From contig JAGASJ010000003.1 of the NCBI GenBank assembly GCA_017621795.1, positions 29,755-93,754 of the forward strand: a DNA stretch of 64,000 nucleotides, read 5' to 3'. This stretch comes from Oscillospiraceae bacterium. Lineage in GTDB: Bacteria; Bacillota; Clostridia; Oscillospirales; Oscillospiraceae. Position 1 is the stretch's first letter. The number at the start of each line of letters is the position of its first letter. Shown here one piece after another: positions 34,914 through 43,583 of this stretch. The position numbers and the translations under genes were made by a program. The notes under the pieces were generated by a model. The model made no database searches and was not told the origin of the DNA. It worked only from the letters and a program-made list of their open reading frames with translations.

Positions 34914-36179
34914 TTACCGGTTGCAGGCAATGCGCTTTTTGCCCTTGATTTTGAAAAACTTTTTCATATAAAGCAAAAGGAAGAATCCTAAAATGGGGAA
35001 GATGGCGGTGATCAGCATACCGATCTTAAAGCCCACCTGCTCTGGTGACATTCCCAGGCTGCTGCCTACCGTCTGCGCCCAGGGCGTAATGGCGATTTCG
35101 TCCACCACGACGCCCATAGCCTGGGGCGCAAAGGACGCGCCGAAGTCACCGCCTGCGGCCATCAGGGCGTATGCGGCCACACCAACCGCCGGGACGTTTT
35201 CTTCCATCAAAATCAGTGTTCCCGGCCATAGCATTGCGGTACAAATGCCTGATAGTACGCACCCGGCAAGAGATAAAACCCCATTGGTGGAAAATGCGGC
35301 CAGGGCGTAACAGGCCACCGAGCCCAGCATGCTGAGCATTAAAACACGGGAAATGTTCCTGCCGAATTTGGCGTAAGCGGTTCTTGTAAGGGCGAGCAGT
35401 GCGGCAAACAGACACATCCCAAAGATATCGCCCCACATTTTAGGTAAACGCAGTGCGTTTTCGGCATAAACGGAGATCCAGTTGGCCATAGTATTTTCGG
35501 CGCAGGCGCCAAGGAAGATACAGATCATACAAAGCGCAATGCCTTTTGTTCTGCGCTTGGACTGCAGTGCCTTATTTTCACTTTCCTGCATATTCATATC
35601 AGGCAGCTTGGAAATGTGAAGCAAAACCGATGCGATTACAGGGAGGGATGCCCAAAAGAGTGTAAGATACATCCAGTACCGGTCCCCCACAAAGTGGAGA
35701 AACAGGGTGCTGATGATCACAACGCCCACAACGCCGTAGCCGTAAAGGGAGTGGAGGGTGCTCATATCCTTATCGGGGGTGTTGGAGGGCAGGGCGGCCA
35801 CCGTGGGACTTACCAAAACCTCGCACAGTCCGGCGGCAACGGAAAAGATGATCGTGCCGCATACCAGGCCGATATATGCGTACTGCGGGAAAAGTGTGGG
35901 GATCAATGCGTAAACGCACAGACCTGTGGAAGTGAGCAGGGGCATGATCCGTATGGTTTTGTGAATGTTAAAGTGCTTGCTGAAAAAACTGAAGATCAGG
36001 TCGATTCCCAGCTGCGTACAGAAATTGATCAGCACAAGTGTACCCAGAAGTGTATAGGAAATGCCGTATAACTGTCTGAAGGTGGCAAACAAAAGGGGCG
36101 GCAGGCTAAATACCGAGGACATAGCAAGGTATGTAAAATAGCAAGCCCGCTTCGTTTGCCGGGCGTGTAGTGTGTCCAT
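34914..36179 (-). CDS. Major facilitator superfamily transporter
   Basis: A 421-residue protein with about 12 hydrophobic segments. The N-terminal half resembles FucP/sugar-permease-like MFS proteins (LLFATFRQLYGISYTLLGTLVLINFCTQ) and there is a cytoplasmic basic C-terminus (KIKGKKRIACNR). The substrate is unknown; the neighbouring GH38 gene, transcribed divergently about 2 kb away, suggests a sugar. A terminator (36214-36245) separates it from the upstream ABC group. Confidence 0.8.
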   Translation of the reverse strand: MDTLHARQTKRACYFTYLAMSSVFSLPPLLFATFRQLYGISYTLLGTLVLINFCTQLGIDLIFSFFSKHFNIHKTIRIMPLLTSTGLCVYALIPTLFPQYAYIGLVCGTIIFSVAAGLCEVLVSPTVAALPSNTPDKDMSTLHSLYGYGVVGVVIISTLFLHFVGDRYWMYLTLFWASLPVIASVLLHISKLPDMNMQESENKALQSKRRTKGIALCMICIFLGACAENTMANWISVYAENALRLPKMWGDIFGMCLFAALLALTRTAYAKFGRNISRVLMLSMLGSVACYALAAFSTNGVLSLAGCVLSGICTAMLWPGTLILMEENVPAVGVAAYALMAAGGDFGASFAPQAMGVVVDEIAITPWAQTVGSSLGMSPEQVGFKIGMLITAIFPILGFFLLLYMKKFFKIKGKKRIACNR

Positions 36180-36213
36180 ATAAAGACTCCTTTTGATATA
36201 TAGTGGAGACTAA

Positions 36214-36245
36214 AAAGCAACGCGATCCTGAGACAGCGTTGCTTT
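36214..36245 (-). terminator. Terminator between the 202-aa gene and the MFS gene
   Basis: AAAGCAACGC / GCGTTGCTTT with a 12-base loop; on the minus strand a T-run follows. Confidence 0.7.
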
Positions 36246-36252
36246 CAGTTGG

Positions 36253-36861
36253 TCAGTTTACGATTTCCAATAAGTACCGGGCGATTTGCAGCGCGCAGTC
36301 ATCGGAGGGGTTGCCTTTTCCGTTTTTACCGGCTAAGTTTTCCGATTCAGGGCTAAAGAACAGGTAACAAATTTCGCTTCCTTCATAAAAGGAGGAAAAA
36401 CGGTTATTTAGCTGCCCGTCACAGATCACAAGACCGTACGGATGGTCGCCGGCTTCTGTGGACTCGGTGTAAAACGGCAGGAAAGAGAAGGTATCCTGCA
36501 GAGCCTGGGGAATGGTACGGAAAAGGACCTGACCGGTGTTTTCAAGGCACTGGCTTTGAGTTATAATGATGATGTCGTAACGGTAGATCTGGGGGTGCAT
36601 AAATTCAAAATAGCCCCTATTTCCGGGAGCGGCCTGACTGATCGAAATACTCTGAAGCTTCTGGTCAGTCAGCTCCGGGAGCACCCGTTCCACCTCTTGC
36701 TGCACACTGACGGTATCCAGCCCTTCGCCTACAAATAAGATGCTGAGCTTTTCGTTGGGAGCAGGCTTTTTCAGAATGCTGAAAACCGAGGTCCAAAGCA
36801 CAATGGGTATAACAATGGCGGCCAAGTATTTCCCCCAGTGAAACTGAAGATGGTTTTTCAT
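36253..36861 (-). CDS. Membrane-anchored protein of unknown function, 202 aa
   Basis: One N-terminal membrane helix (YLAAIVIPIVLWTSVFSIL), the rest outside the cell. KLSILFVGEGLDTVSVQQEVERVL followed by YRYDIIIITQSQCL suggests an alpha/beta fold. No family recognised. It is third in an overlapping minus-strand operon (ABC ATPase, 148-aa membrane protein, this protein), the start overlapping the previous stop by four bases, so it probably belongs to the same membrane complex. Confidence 0.6.
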   Translation of the reverse strand: MKNHLQFHWGKYLAAIVIPIVLWTSVFSILKKPAPNEKLSILFVGEGLDTVSVQQEVERVLPELTDQKLQSISISQAAPGNRGYFEFMHPQIYRYDIIIITQSQCLENTGQVLFRTIPQALQDTFSFLPFYTESTEAGDHPYGLVICDGQLNNRFSSFYEGSEICYLFFSPESENLAGKNGKGNPSDDCALQIARYLLEIVN

Positions 36862-37304
36862 TGTGCCACCTCCAAAATGATATTGCTTGTAATGGTAAAG
36901 GTGTAGGCGGTGTTTTCCTCCAATTGCAGTGTGTCCACAGGGAGAAACAGCGTGCGATTATGGACGGACACCTTCAGACAGGTGATGCCCATATATCGGG
37001 TAGATACTTCTGAAATGGCGCAGACCGTTCCGGAAAGGCTGGTTTTGTGTCGGGAAAAAAGGTTATAGAGCCGTTTCTGCGGAACGATCCTTCTGTAGAT
37101 ATAGGAGATGGCAAAAAACCCAAAAAGAATATCGGTCAAAATATTGCACCATAGCATAATGCTGTGGTTTTGATCTGTTCTAAAGAAAATGCACAGGGCG
37201 TTGAGCGCAATGGTCAATATCCCCAGGGCGACGCATAAGAGTATGCGCTTCGTCAGCATTTTTTTGTATGTACGGGGCGTTGTGCCCAAAATAGATCCTG
37301 TCAT
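36858..37304 (-). CDS. Two-helix membrane protein, 148 aa
   Basis: Two adjacent helices (about residues 20-38 and 47-68) followed by a beta-rich domain (SLSGTVCAISEVSTRYMGITCLKVSV). No family recognised. It overlaps the ABC ATPase upstream and the 202-aa protein downstream by four bases each, showing tight coupling. It is far too small to be a normal ABC permease. Confidence 0.6.
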   Translation of the reverse strand: MTGSILGTTPRTYKKMLTKRILLCVALGILTIALNALCIFFRTDQNHSIMLWCNILTDILFGFFAISYIYRRIVPQKRLYNLFSRHKTSLSGTVCAISEVSTRYMGITCLKVSVHNRTLFLPVDTLQLEENTAYTFTITSNIILEVAQ

Positions 37305-37999
37305 AATGTATCTTCTCTCAAGGTGTGCATTAACTCAATAGGTGTTCCCAGCTGGGAAACTTTTCCGTCCTTTAAAACCAGGATGCGATCCGCGACAGAA
37401 AACGCCTCACCTAAATCGTGGGTGACCAGGATCATGGTCGGACGGAATTCCCGATGCAGTTTTTTCAGCAGCTGCCGCATTTCCATACGCAGCTGTGGGT
37501 CAATATTGGAGAAAGGCTCGTCCAGCAGGAAGAGCGTGGGATTTTTAATGAATGCGCGGGCAATGGCAACACGTTGCTGCTGACCGCCGGAGAGATGCTT
37601 GGGCTTGCGGGTCAGCAAATAGGGGATCTCCAGTGTCTGCGCAATGGATTTGACCCGTCGGTCCACTTCCGGCTGCGGGGTGTGAATGGCGCGCAGAGGA
37701 AAGGCGATGTTCTCGTAAACGGTCAAGTGGGGATAAAGGGCATTCTCCTGCCGAATGTAGCCGATATTGGCACTTTTCAGGTCAAAGCATTCAGAATCCA
37801 CATCATCAATAAGCAGCCGCCCCTGCGTGTATTCACACTGACCGAGAATGCACCGCAGCAGGGTGGTTTTGCCGCTGCCGGAGGCGCCGGTCACTGCCAA
37901 GAGCTCACCGTCCGGAATGGTAAGGGAGATGCCGTCCAGAGCACAGAAAAATTCATTTTTATTTTTGTAGTAACAGGAAAAATCGTCAAATTGAATCAT
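37301..37999 (-). CDS. ABC transporter ATPase without a visible permease
   Basis: A 232-residue ABC ATPase with Walker A GASGSGKTT, signature LSGGQQQRVA, Walker B LFLLDEPFSN and H-loop VTHD. Sequence resembles the PotA/sugar-type importer ATPases (ATP-binding half only). It is the first gene of a three-gene operon with two small membrane proteins of unknown type, so it may energise an atypical complex or serve other permeases. The promoter is at 38062-38090. Confidence 0.82.
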   Translation of the reverse strand: MIQFDDFSCYYKNKNEFFCALDGISLTIPDGELLAVTGASGSGKTTLLRCILGQCEYTQGRLLIDDVDSECFDLKSANIGYIRQENALYPHLTVYENIAFPLRAIHTPQPEVDRRVKSIAQTLEIPYLLTRKPKHLSGGQQQRVAIARAFIKNPTLFLLDEPFSNIDPQLRMEMRQLLKKLHREFRPTMILVTHDLGEAFSVADRILVLKDGKVSQLGTPIELMHTLREDTL

Positions 38000-38061
38000 T
38001 ATACTTGTCCTTATTTACAGCAATCACTTTTTATAGCAAACAAATGCCCCTAAGTACCCTT

Positions 38062-38090
38062 TTTATACCACGAGGTCGGACCTTTGTCAA
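38062..38090 (-). promoter_or_regulatory. Promoter of the ABC group with internal palindrome
   Basis: On the minus strand TTGACA (38085-38090), 17 bases and TATAAA (38062-38067). The spacer contains AGGTCGGACCT (38073-38083), an operator-like palindrome. Confidence 0.65.
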
Positions 38091-38225
38091 CACAAAGCGG
38101 AGGCGGATTCTGCCATATAAAGGAGGAATAAGCATTGAAATTTTTGAATCCGTGTGATACCATAGATTCTGTAAAATCCCGTTTAAAAAGGGGTTAAAAT
38201 GCCAACATATCAAGGAGTGCTTCCA

Positions 38226-40637
38226 ATGAAGAAATTACACTTAATCTGCAATTCCCATATTGACCCGGTGTGGATGTGGGATTGGGAAGAAGGGCTTGGC
38301 ACAGCCATTTCCACCTTTTATCAGGCGGCAGAATTTTGTGATGAATACGACTATATATTCTGCCATAATGAATCCATTTTGTATGAGTTTATTCAGGAGC
38401 ACGACCCTGTACTTTTTGCGCGCATCCAAAAGCTTGTGGCAGAGGGAAAGTGGCATATTATGGGCGGCTGGTATCTGCAGCCCGATTGCAATATGCCATC
38501 CGGCGAGGCATTTGTCCGTCAGATCAAGCTGGGACGGGAGTATTTTCAGGAGCAATTCGGAAAGCGCCCCACAGTAGCCATCAATTTCGACAGCTTCGGT
38601 CACAGTGTGGGCTTGCCGCAGATCCTTGTAAAGTGCGGCTTTATGGGCAGTATTATTTGCCGTCCCATGCCCAACCTGATCGACCTGCCGGGGGATGTGT
38701 TCACCTGGGTGGGTAAGGATGGCAGTAAAGTAAAGGTCTTCCGTTCCCACAGCGACAGCCTTTATACCACCAGCTACGGAAACGCGGTGCGGGACATCCA
38801 GGAAAAAGCATCCCGCTTTGGGGAGGATGAGATCGGCGCGGCGCTGTGGGGCGTGGGCAACCACGGCGGCAATCCCTCCCGTAAGGACTTCGGGGATTTG
38901 GCAGAATATATGAAGCAGGTGGATTTTCCGGTGGTACACAGTACACCGGAGGCATTTATGGAGGAGGTACCCTCCAAAGGAGAGTACCATCAGTCCTTGC
39001 CCTGCCTGCTGGGCGCGTATACCTCGATGAACACCATTAAGCAAAAGCACATTGAGCTGGAAAATAAGCTGTTTTCCACAGAAAAGCTGTGTGCACTGGC
39101 AAAGCTGAACGGCCTGTATACCTGGAACAAGGACGCATTCCAAAAGGCAGAGAAGGCACTCTCATCCATTGCTTTCCACGATATTCTCAGCGGCACCTGT
39201 GGCCCGGACGGTGAAAAAAGCGCATTGCGCAAAGCCGATTGTGCCCTGGAGCTGCTTAATGAGGAGTTTAATAAGGCGTTCTTCTCCATCTGCTCACAGC
39301 AGTTAAAGGCCGGAAACGGCGAATTCCCCATATTCGTGTATAATCCCATGCCCTACAAGCGCAAAACAGTCTGCGAAGTGGAATTTCTGTCCACCAAGAC
39401 CATCTTTGACGTGGATGCGCAGGAAAACATCGTCACAGTGCGTAAGGATGGGGAAATCGTACCCTCCCAGTGTGTGCACGAGCTGACCAACATCAATTAC
39501 GACAGAAGAAAGCGCATTGCCTTTTTGGGCGAATTGGAGCCGCTGAGCGTGACCCGTTTTGATATCACCATTGCCCAGCGGGACAAGGTGAAATTTGTGG
39601 ACGGCCTGCAGGATGACATTGTGGTGCACGATGCTTATAAAACCGTCCGCATCGGCAGAAAAACCGGTCTTTTGGAGAGCTTTGTGGTAGATGGCAAGGA
39701 GCTTCTTGCCGGCGGCGGCTTTGCCCCTGTGATGTTTGACGATGTTGCCGACCCCTGGGGCTTTGACATTGAACGTTTGGGTTCTAAGCCTGTTCCTTTT
39801 GCCCTGTCCGGGTGCAATGGCGGCTCTTTTGACAGCCTGAAAAGTGTGCGCATCATCGAGCAGGGAGACGTGGTCACCACGGTGGAAAGCCTGTTTGAGC
39901 TGGGCCACAGCACGGTGCGCGTGTGCTACAAGCTGTATAAAGACGTGCCGGAGATCGATGTGGACCTGGACGTGATTTGGGATGAGCGCCTGAAGGCCCT
40001 GAAGGTAAAATTGCCCATCGCCCTAAGCGGTGACTTCGTGGGGCAGATCGCCTTTGCAACAGACAGCTTCCCCAAAAACGGCACAGAGGTGATCGCCCAG
40101 CGTTTTGTAGCCATTGAGGACGGGGAAAATGCCTTGGCACTGTATAATAACTGCACCTACGGCTTTAGCTGTGACGGGCAGGACCTGTACGCTACATTGC
40201 TCCGTGGTGTTGCCTATTGCGCCCATCCCATCGGCGAGAATCCGCTGATCGACGACGACCGCTATATTCAAGGCGTGGAAGAGGGCAGACATCACTTTGG
40301 CTTCCGCCTGTCCTACGACAAGATGGCAGAGCTGGAAAACCGCGCGGCAGAGTTTAACCAAATGCCCTATACCCTGAATTACTTCCCCCACGGCACGAAG
40401 CACTGGGCACAGGCCATCGACAGCCGTCTGACCGTTTCCGAAAAGGCGCTTTCTTTGGTGGCTTTCTACGCACAGGGAGAGGATTATATTTTGCGGGTGC
40501 TGAACAATCAGAGTAAGCCTGCCTGCGGAACGATTACCCTGGGTGAAGACAGCCGCAGCTTTGACTTTGGCGCATACGAAGCAAAGACCCTGCGCTATCA
40601 CAATGGCACACTGACGGAAGAAGCGTATATGTGCTGA
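38226..40637 (+). CDS. Glycoside hydrolase family 38 alpha-mannosidase-like enzyme
   Basis: An 803-residue cytoplasmic protein. It starts with KLHLICNSHIDPVWMWDWEEG, the GH38 zinc-binding N-terminus (HxD pair), and contains VAINFDSFGHS, the nucleophile aspartate segment. The C-terminal two-thirds form the beta-sandwich domains of the family. It would release alpha-linked mannose from imported glycan fragments. AAGGAG with 8-base gap supports ATG 38226. It is divergent from the ABC operon; the MFS transporter nearby may supply substrate. Confidence 0.85.
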   Translation: MKKLHLICNSHIDPVWMWDWEEGLGTAISTFYQAAEFCDEYDYIFCHNESILYEFIQEHDPVLFARIQKLVAEGKWHIMGGWYLQPDCNMPSGEAFVRQIKLGREYFQEQFGKRPTVAINFDSFGHSVGLPQILVKCGFMGSIICRPMPNLIDLPGDVFTWVGKDGSKVKVFRSHSDSLYTTSYGNAVRDIQEKASRFGEDEIGAALWGVGNHGGNPSRKDFGDLAEYMKQVDFPVVHSTPEAFMEEVPSKGEYHQSLPCLLGAYTSMNTIKQKHIELENKLFSTEKLCALAKLNGLYTWNKDAFQKAEKALSSIAFHDILSGTCGPDGEKSALRKADCALELLNEEFNKAFFSICSQQLKAGNGEFPIFVYNPMPYKRKTVCEVEFLSTKTIFDVDAQENIVTVRKDGEIVPSQCVHELTNINYDRRKRIAFLGELEPLSVTRFDITIAQRDKVKFVDGLQDDIVVHDAYKTVRIGRKTGLLESFVVDGKELLAGGGFAPVMFDDVADPWGFDIERLGSKPVPFALSGCNGGSFDSLKSVRIIEQGDVVTTVESLFELGHSTVRVCYKLYKDVPEIDVDLDVIWDERLKALKVKLPIALSGDFVGQIAFATDSFPKNGTEVIAQRFVAIEDGENALALYNNCTYGFSCDGQDLYATLLRGVAYCAHPIGENPLIDDDRYIQGVEEGRHHFGFRLSYDKMAELENRAAEFNQMPYTLNYFPHGTKHWAQAIDSRLTVSEKALSLVAFYAQGEDYILRVLNNQSKPACGTITLGEDSRSFDFGAYEAKTLRYHNGTLTEEAYMC

Positions 40638-40670
40638 AAGCTTCCTATAAAATGATTGCGGGTGAAAACG

Positions 40671-41393
40671 ATGAATCCATATTCCAGAACAGAATTTTTG
40701 CTGGGGAAAGCGGCAATGGAAAAACTGAAAAATGCCCGCGTTGCGGTCTTTGGATTAGGCGGCGTAGGTGGCTACGCAGTAGAGGCGTTGGCGCGCAGTG
40801 GGGTAGGGCACCTGGTGCTTGTAGACCACGATACGGTCAGCCTGACCAATCTCAATCGGCAGATCTTAGCCACCCGTGCCACGCTGGGAATGAAAAAAGC
40901 CATAGCGGCAAAAGAACGGGTGCACGCCATCGACCCTTCCATCGAAGTGGAGGCGCTGGATACCTTTTTTCTGCCGGATACGGCCCACCTGTTTGATTTT
41001 GGCGGATATGATTATGTGATTGACGCCATCGACACTGTTACGGGAAAACTGGCGCTGGTGGAGCAGGCAAAGGCGGCAGGCACACCCATTATTTCCGCGA
41101 TGGGTGCAGGCAACAAGCTGGATGCGACCGCGTTTCGGGTGGCAGATATTTATGCAACCGCGGCTTGTCCGCTGGCACGCATTATGCGCAAGGAGTGCCG
41201 CAAGCGGGGCATAGAAAGTCTGAAGGTGGTCTATTCAGAGGAAGAGCCCATCTCCTGCACACTGCCCCCGGATGACCCTGCGTGGGCAGAGCTGCCTGAG
41301 GGACGCAATGCCCTTCCCGGCTCCTGTGCCTTCGTGCCCTCTGTAATGGGGCTGATCATTGCGGGAGAGGTTATTAAAGACCTGACAAAATAA
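40671..41393 (+). CDS. tcdA: tRNA threonylcarbamoyladenosine dehydratase
   Basis: A 240-residue E1-like enzyme: RVAVFGLGGVGGYAVEALARSG (nucleotide-binding loop), DHDTVSLTNLNRQ and DAIDTVTGKLAL, standard for TcdA/CsdL. It cyclises t6A to ct6A at tRNA position 37 using ATP. ATG 40671 is preferred to TTG 40656. It lies 33 bases after GH38 and is closed by a bidirectional terminator. Confidence 0.9.
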   Translation: MNPYSRTEFLLGKAAMEKLKNARVAVFGLGGVGGYAVEALARSGVGHLVLVDHDTVSLTNLNRQILATRATLGMKKAIAAKERVHAIDPSIEVEALDTFFLPDTAHLFDFGGYDYVIDAIDTVTGKLALVEQAKAAGTPIISAMGAGNKLDATAFRVADIYATAACPLARIMRKECRKRGIESLKVVYSEEEPISCTLPPDDPAWAELPEGRNALPGSCAFVPSVMGLIIAGEVIKDLTK

Positions 41394-41394
41394 G

Positions 41395-41430
41395 AAAAAC
41401 GCACCGATTCGCCGTGAATCGGTGCGTTTT
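41395..41430. terminator. Bidirectional terminator between tcdA and cysK
   Basis: AAAACGCACCGATTC / GAATCGGTGCGTTTT with a 5-base loop, A-rich before and T-rich after. Confidence 0.85.
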
Positions 41431-41435
41431 GGTGT

Positions 41436-42368
41436 TTATTTATTGAACATTGGGGTGGAGAGATAGCGCTCACCGGTATCCGGCAGCAGCACCACAATAC
41501 ATTTTCCCTTATTTTCCGGCCTTTTCGCAATTTCCTGGGCGGCATAGAGTGCAGCGCCGGAGGAAATGCCCACCAAAAGCCCCTCTCTGCGGCCCAATTC
41601 CCGGGCGGCAGTGTAGGCCTGTTGTTCCTTCACAGGGAACACTTCGTCGATCAGATCTTGATTCAGAAGCGCGGGAATGAAGTTTGCGCCAATGCCCATC
41701 AGTCCGTGACCGGCGGCAGTACCACCGCTGAGCAGGGGCGAGGCGGCAGGCTCTACGGCGATAATGCGCACATCGGGATTTTGCCGTTTCAGATGGGTGC
41801 CAACACCGGTCAGTGTGCCGCCGGTACCTACACCTGCCACAAAAATATCCACAACGCCGCCGGTAGCATCCCATATTTCGGGACCGGTGGTTTTTTCGTG
41901 CGCCAGGGCGTTGGCGGGGTTTTCAAACTGGCCGGGAATAAAGCTGTGGGGGTGTTCCTCTGCCAGGGCGTTGGCCTTTTCAATGGCACCCTTCATACCC
42001 AGCTCACCGGGAGTTAGTACCAATTCCGCACCGTAAGCCTTCATCAGCTTTTGCCGTTCCACGCTCATCGAATCGGGCATTACAATGATGGTACGGTAAC
42101 CGCGGGATGCGGCAATGCAGGCAAGACCAATGCCGGTATTGCCGGATGTGGGCTCGATGATCACAGAGCCTTCCTGAATCAGGCCCTTCTTCTCCGCCTC
42201 GTTGATCATATACAGGGCGGCACGGTCCTTCACAGAGCCGCCGGGATTAAAAAGCTCCAGCTTTGCCATCAGCGCCGCCTGCAAGTTTAAAGCCTTTTCG
42301 GTAGCGTGTAGCCGCAGCAGGGGGGTACCCCCTACCAATTCATCAATACTGTTGTAAACTTCTGCCAT
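41436..42368 (-). CDS. cysK: Cysteine synthase (O-acetylserine sulfhydrylase)
   Basis: A 310-residue PLP enzyme: FNPGGSVKDRAALYMI holds the PLP lysine, TSGNTGIGLACIAA the substrate loop, and GVGTGGTLTGVG the phosphate-binding loop. It makes cysteine from O-acetylserine and sulfide. ATG 42368 follows AGGAGGCGG at a good distance. It is divergent from the serine acetyltransferase that supplies its substrate. Confidence 0.95.
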   Translation of the reverse strand: MAEVYNSIDELVGGTPLLRLHATEKALNLQAALMAKLELFNPGGSVKDRAALYMINEAEKKGLIQEGSVIIEPTSGNTGIGLACIAASRGYRTIIVMPDSMSVERQKLMKAYGAELVLTPGELGMKGAIEKANALAEEHPHSFIPGQFENPANALAHEKTTGPEIWDATGGVVDIFVAGVGTGGTLTGVGTHLKRQNPDVRIIAVEPAASPLLSGGTAAGHGLMGIGANFIPALLNQDLIDEVFPVKEQQAYTAARELGRREGLLVGISSGAALYAAQEIAKRPENKGKCIVVLLPDTGERYLSTPMFNK

Positions 42369-42390
42369 AAAAAACCGCCTCCTGTATTTT

Positions 42391-42419
42391 ATTATAAGTA
42401 TTTGATTCTGCGCGGTCAA
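42391..42419 (-). promoter_or_regulatory. Promoter of cysK
   Basis: On the minus strand TTGACC (42414-42419), 17 bases, TATAAT (42391-42396). Confidence 0.75.
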
Positions 42420-42428
42420 GGGAAATCG

Positions 42429-42457
42429 TTGACTTAGGCACTGATTTGTGGTATAAA
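42429..42457 (+). promoter_or_regulatory. Promoter of cysE
   Basis: TTGACT (42429-42434), 17 bases, TATAAA (42452-42457). The -35 elements of the two divergent promoters are only 9 bases apart, so one regulator could cover both. No T-box or S-box leader fits in the space. Confidence 0.7.
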
Positions 42458-42480
42458 ATATCAAAAAGGGAGGGAAAACT

Positions 42481-43374
42481 ATGCAGCCTATAGAAGAGCG
42501 AATTGAATCGGTGGTAGACCGCATTTTGGAGGACTATGGCAAGCAGCGGGATATTGACCGTCTGGAGTCCTTTCGCAGTCCGGATAAGGATGTGATTATC
42601 GACATTATTGAGAAGCTGCGGCGCATTATTTTCCCCGGCTATTTTTTGGATAAGGGCTACCGCTTTTATAACCAAAAGAACAATCTCAGTATGCTCATTG
42701 AGGATGTGGTTTATCACCTGACCAAACAGGTGCGCCTTGTATTTGAGAGCAAGGGGCAGTCCCGCGAGGAGGCCAATGAAGCGGCTCAGGAGCTGTGCCT
42801 GCAGTTTTTTGATAGACTGCCGGAGATCCGTGCCTACGTGCAGACCGACCTGCAGGCGGCCTATGACGGCGACCCTGCCGCCTCCGATATGGCAGAGATC
42901 ATCTATTCCTACCCCGGCCTGTTTGCCATCACCGTGTTCCGACTGGCGCACGCGCTTTTTGAGCTGGGTGTACCTATGATACCCCGTATTATGACGGAAT
43001 ATGCCCACGGCGCAACGGGTATTGATATTCACCCCGGTGCCACCATTGGCAAGTACTTCTTCATCGACCACGGCACAGGCATCGTCATTGGCGAGACCAC
43101 GGTGATCGGTGAGAATGTGAAGATCTATCAGGGTGTAACATTGGGCGCACTGTCTACCCGTGGCGGTCAGAGCCTGCACGGCGTAAAGCGGCACCCCACC
43201 ATTGAAGATAACGTTACAATTTATGCCGGCGCGTCCATCTTAGGCGGTGAGACGGTCATCGGTGCCAATTCCGTGATCAGCTCCAATGTATTTGTCACCG
43301 AATCTGTTGCACCGGGCACAGCGGTGCGCAATAAAAAGCAGGAATTGCAGTTTAAAGTGCGTAAATCCAAATAA
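42481..43374 (+). CDS. cysE: Serine O-acetyltransferase (EpsC type)
   Basis: A 297-residue protein with a long helical N-terminal part and a left-handed beta-helix of hexapeptide repeats (IDIHPGATIGKYFFIDHGTG, IVIGETTVIGENV, YQGVTLGALS) ending in the usual SAT catalytic features. It acetylates serine for cysteine synthesis. The N-terminal extension classes it with the longer EpsC enzymes. RBS AGGGAGGG before ATG 42481. Confidence 0.93.
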   Translation: MQPIEERIESVVDRILEDYGKQRDIDRLESFRSPDKDVIIDIIEKLRRIIFPGYFLDKGYRFYNQKNNLSMLIEDVVYHLTKQVRLVFESKGQSREEANEAAQELCLQFFDRLPEIRAYVQTDLQAAYDGDPAASDMAEIIYSYPGLFAITVFRLAHALFELGVPMIPRIMTEYAHGATGIDIHPGATIGKYFFIDHGTGIVIGETTVIGENVKIYQGVTLGALSTRGGQSLHGVKRHPTIEDNVTIYAGASILGGETVIGANSVISSNVFVTESVAPGTAVRNKKQELQFKVRKSK

Positions 43375-43377
43375 AGC

Positions 43378-43411
43378 GAGGGTGTCTCATTTATTTTGAG
43401 ACACCCTCATT
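43378..43411. terminator. Terminator between cysE and the Cys-rich ORF
   Basis: GAGGGTGTCTCA / TGAGACACCCTC with ATTTTGTT after on plus; it can also stop minus transcripts. Confidence 0.8.
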
Positions 43412-43414
43412 TTG

Positions 43415-43582
43415 TTATGTCAGTTCCGCAATATGCTTTGCGATGCTGCACTCTTTTATGTAGGGGCAGCAGGGATAATCGCAGTCTACCTCGGTCAGGT
43501 TCCGGTCCTCGGTGACAACGCAAACCATTCTGCTGTGATCCAAATTGCGGCAGTAGCCGCTTAAAAAAAGCTCTTGTTCCAT
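43415..43582 (-). CDS. Cys-rich small protein, 55 aa
   Basis: Reads MEQELFLSGYCRNLDHSRMV and has six cysteines (residues 11, 21, 34, 38, 39, 45), including a CDYPCC/C cluster, with an acidic overall charge. It begins one base after the GH13 stop codon, so it is translated from the same message, and a terminator follows its stop. Spacing of the cysteines suggests bound metal, but I do not recognise the family. Confidence 0.6.
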   Translation of the reverse strand: MEQELFLSGYCRNLDHSRMVCVVTEDRNLTEVDCDYPCCPYIKECSIAKHIAELT

Positions 43583-43583
43583 A

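Noticed and set aside
38241-39143. 300-codon frame on minus opposite the GH38 gene
   Set aside because: Shadow of a well-supported glycosidase; no RBS or domain.
42369-42480. Riboswitch or T-box controlling cysE/cysK
   Set aside because: The 112-base intergenic region is filled by two promoters and ribosome binding sites, leaving no room for a leader structure.
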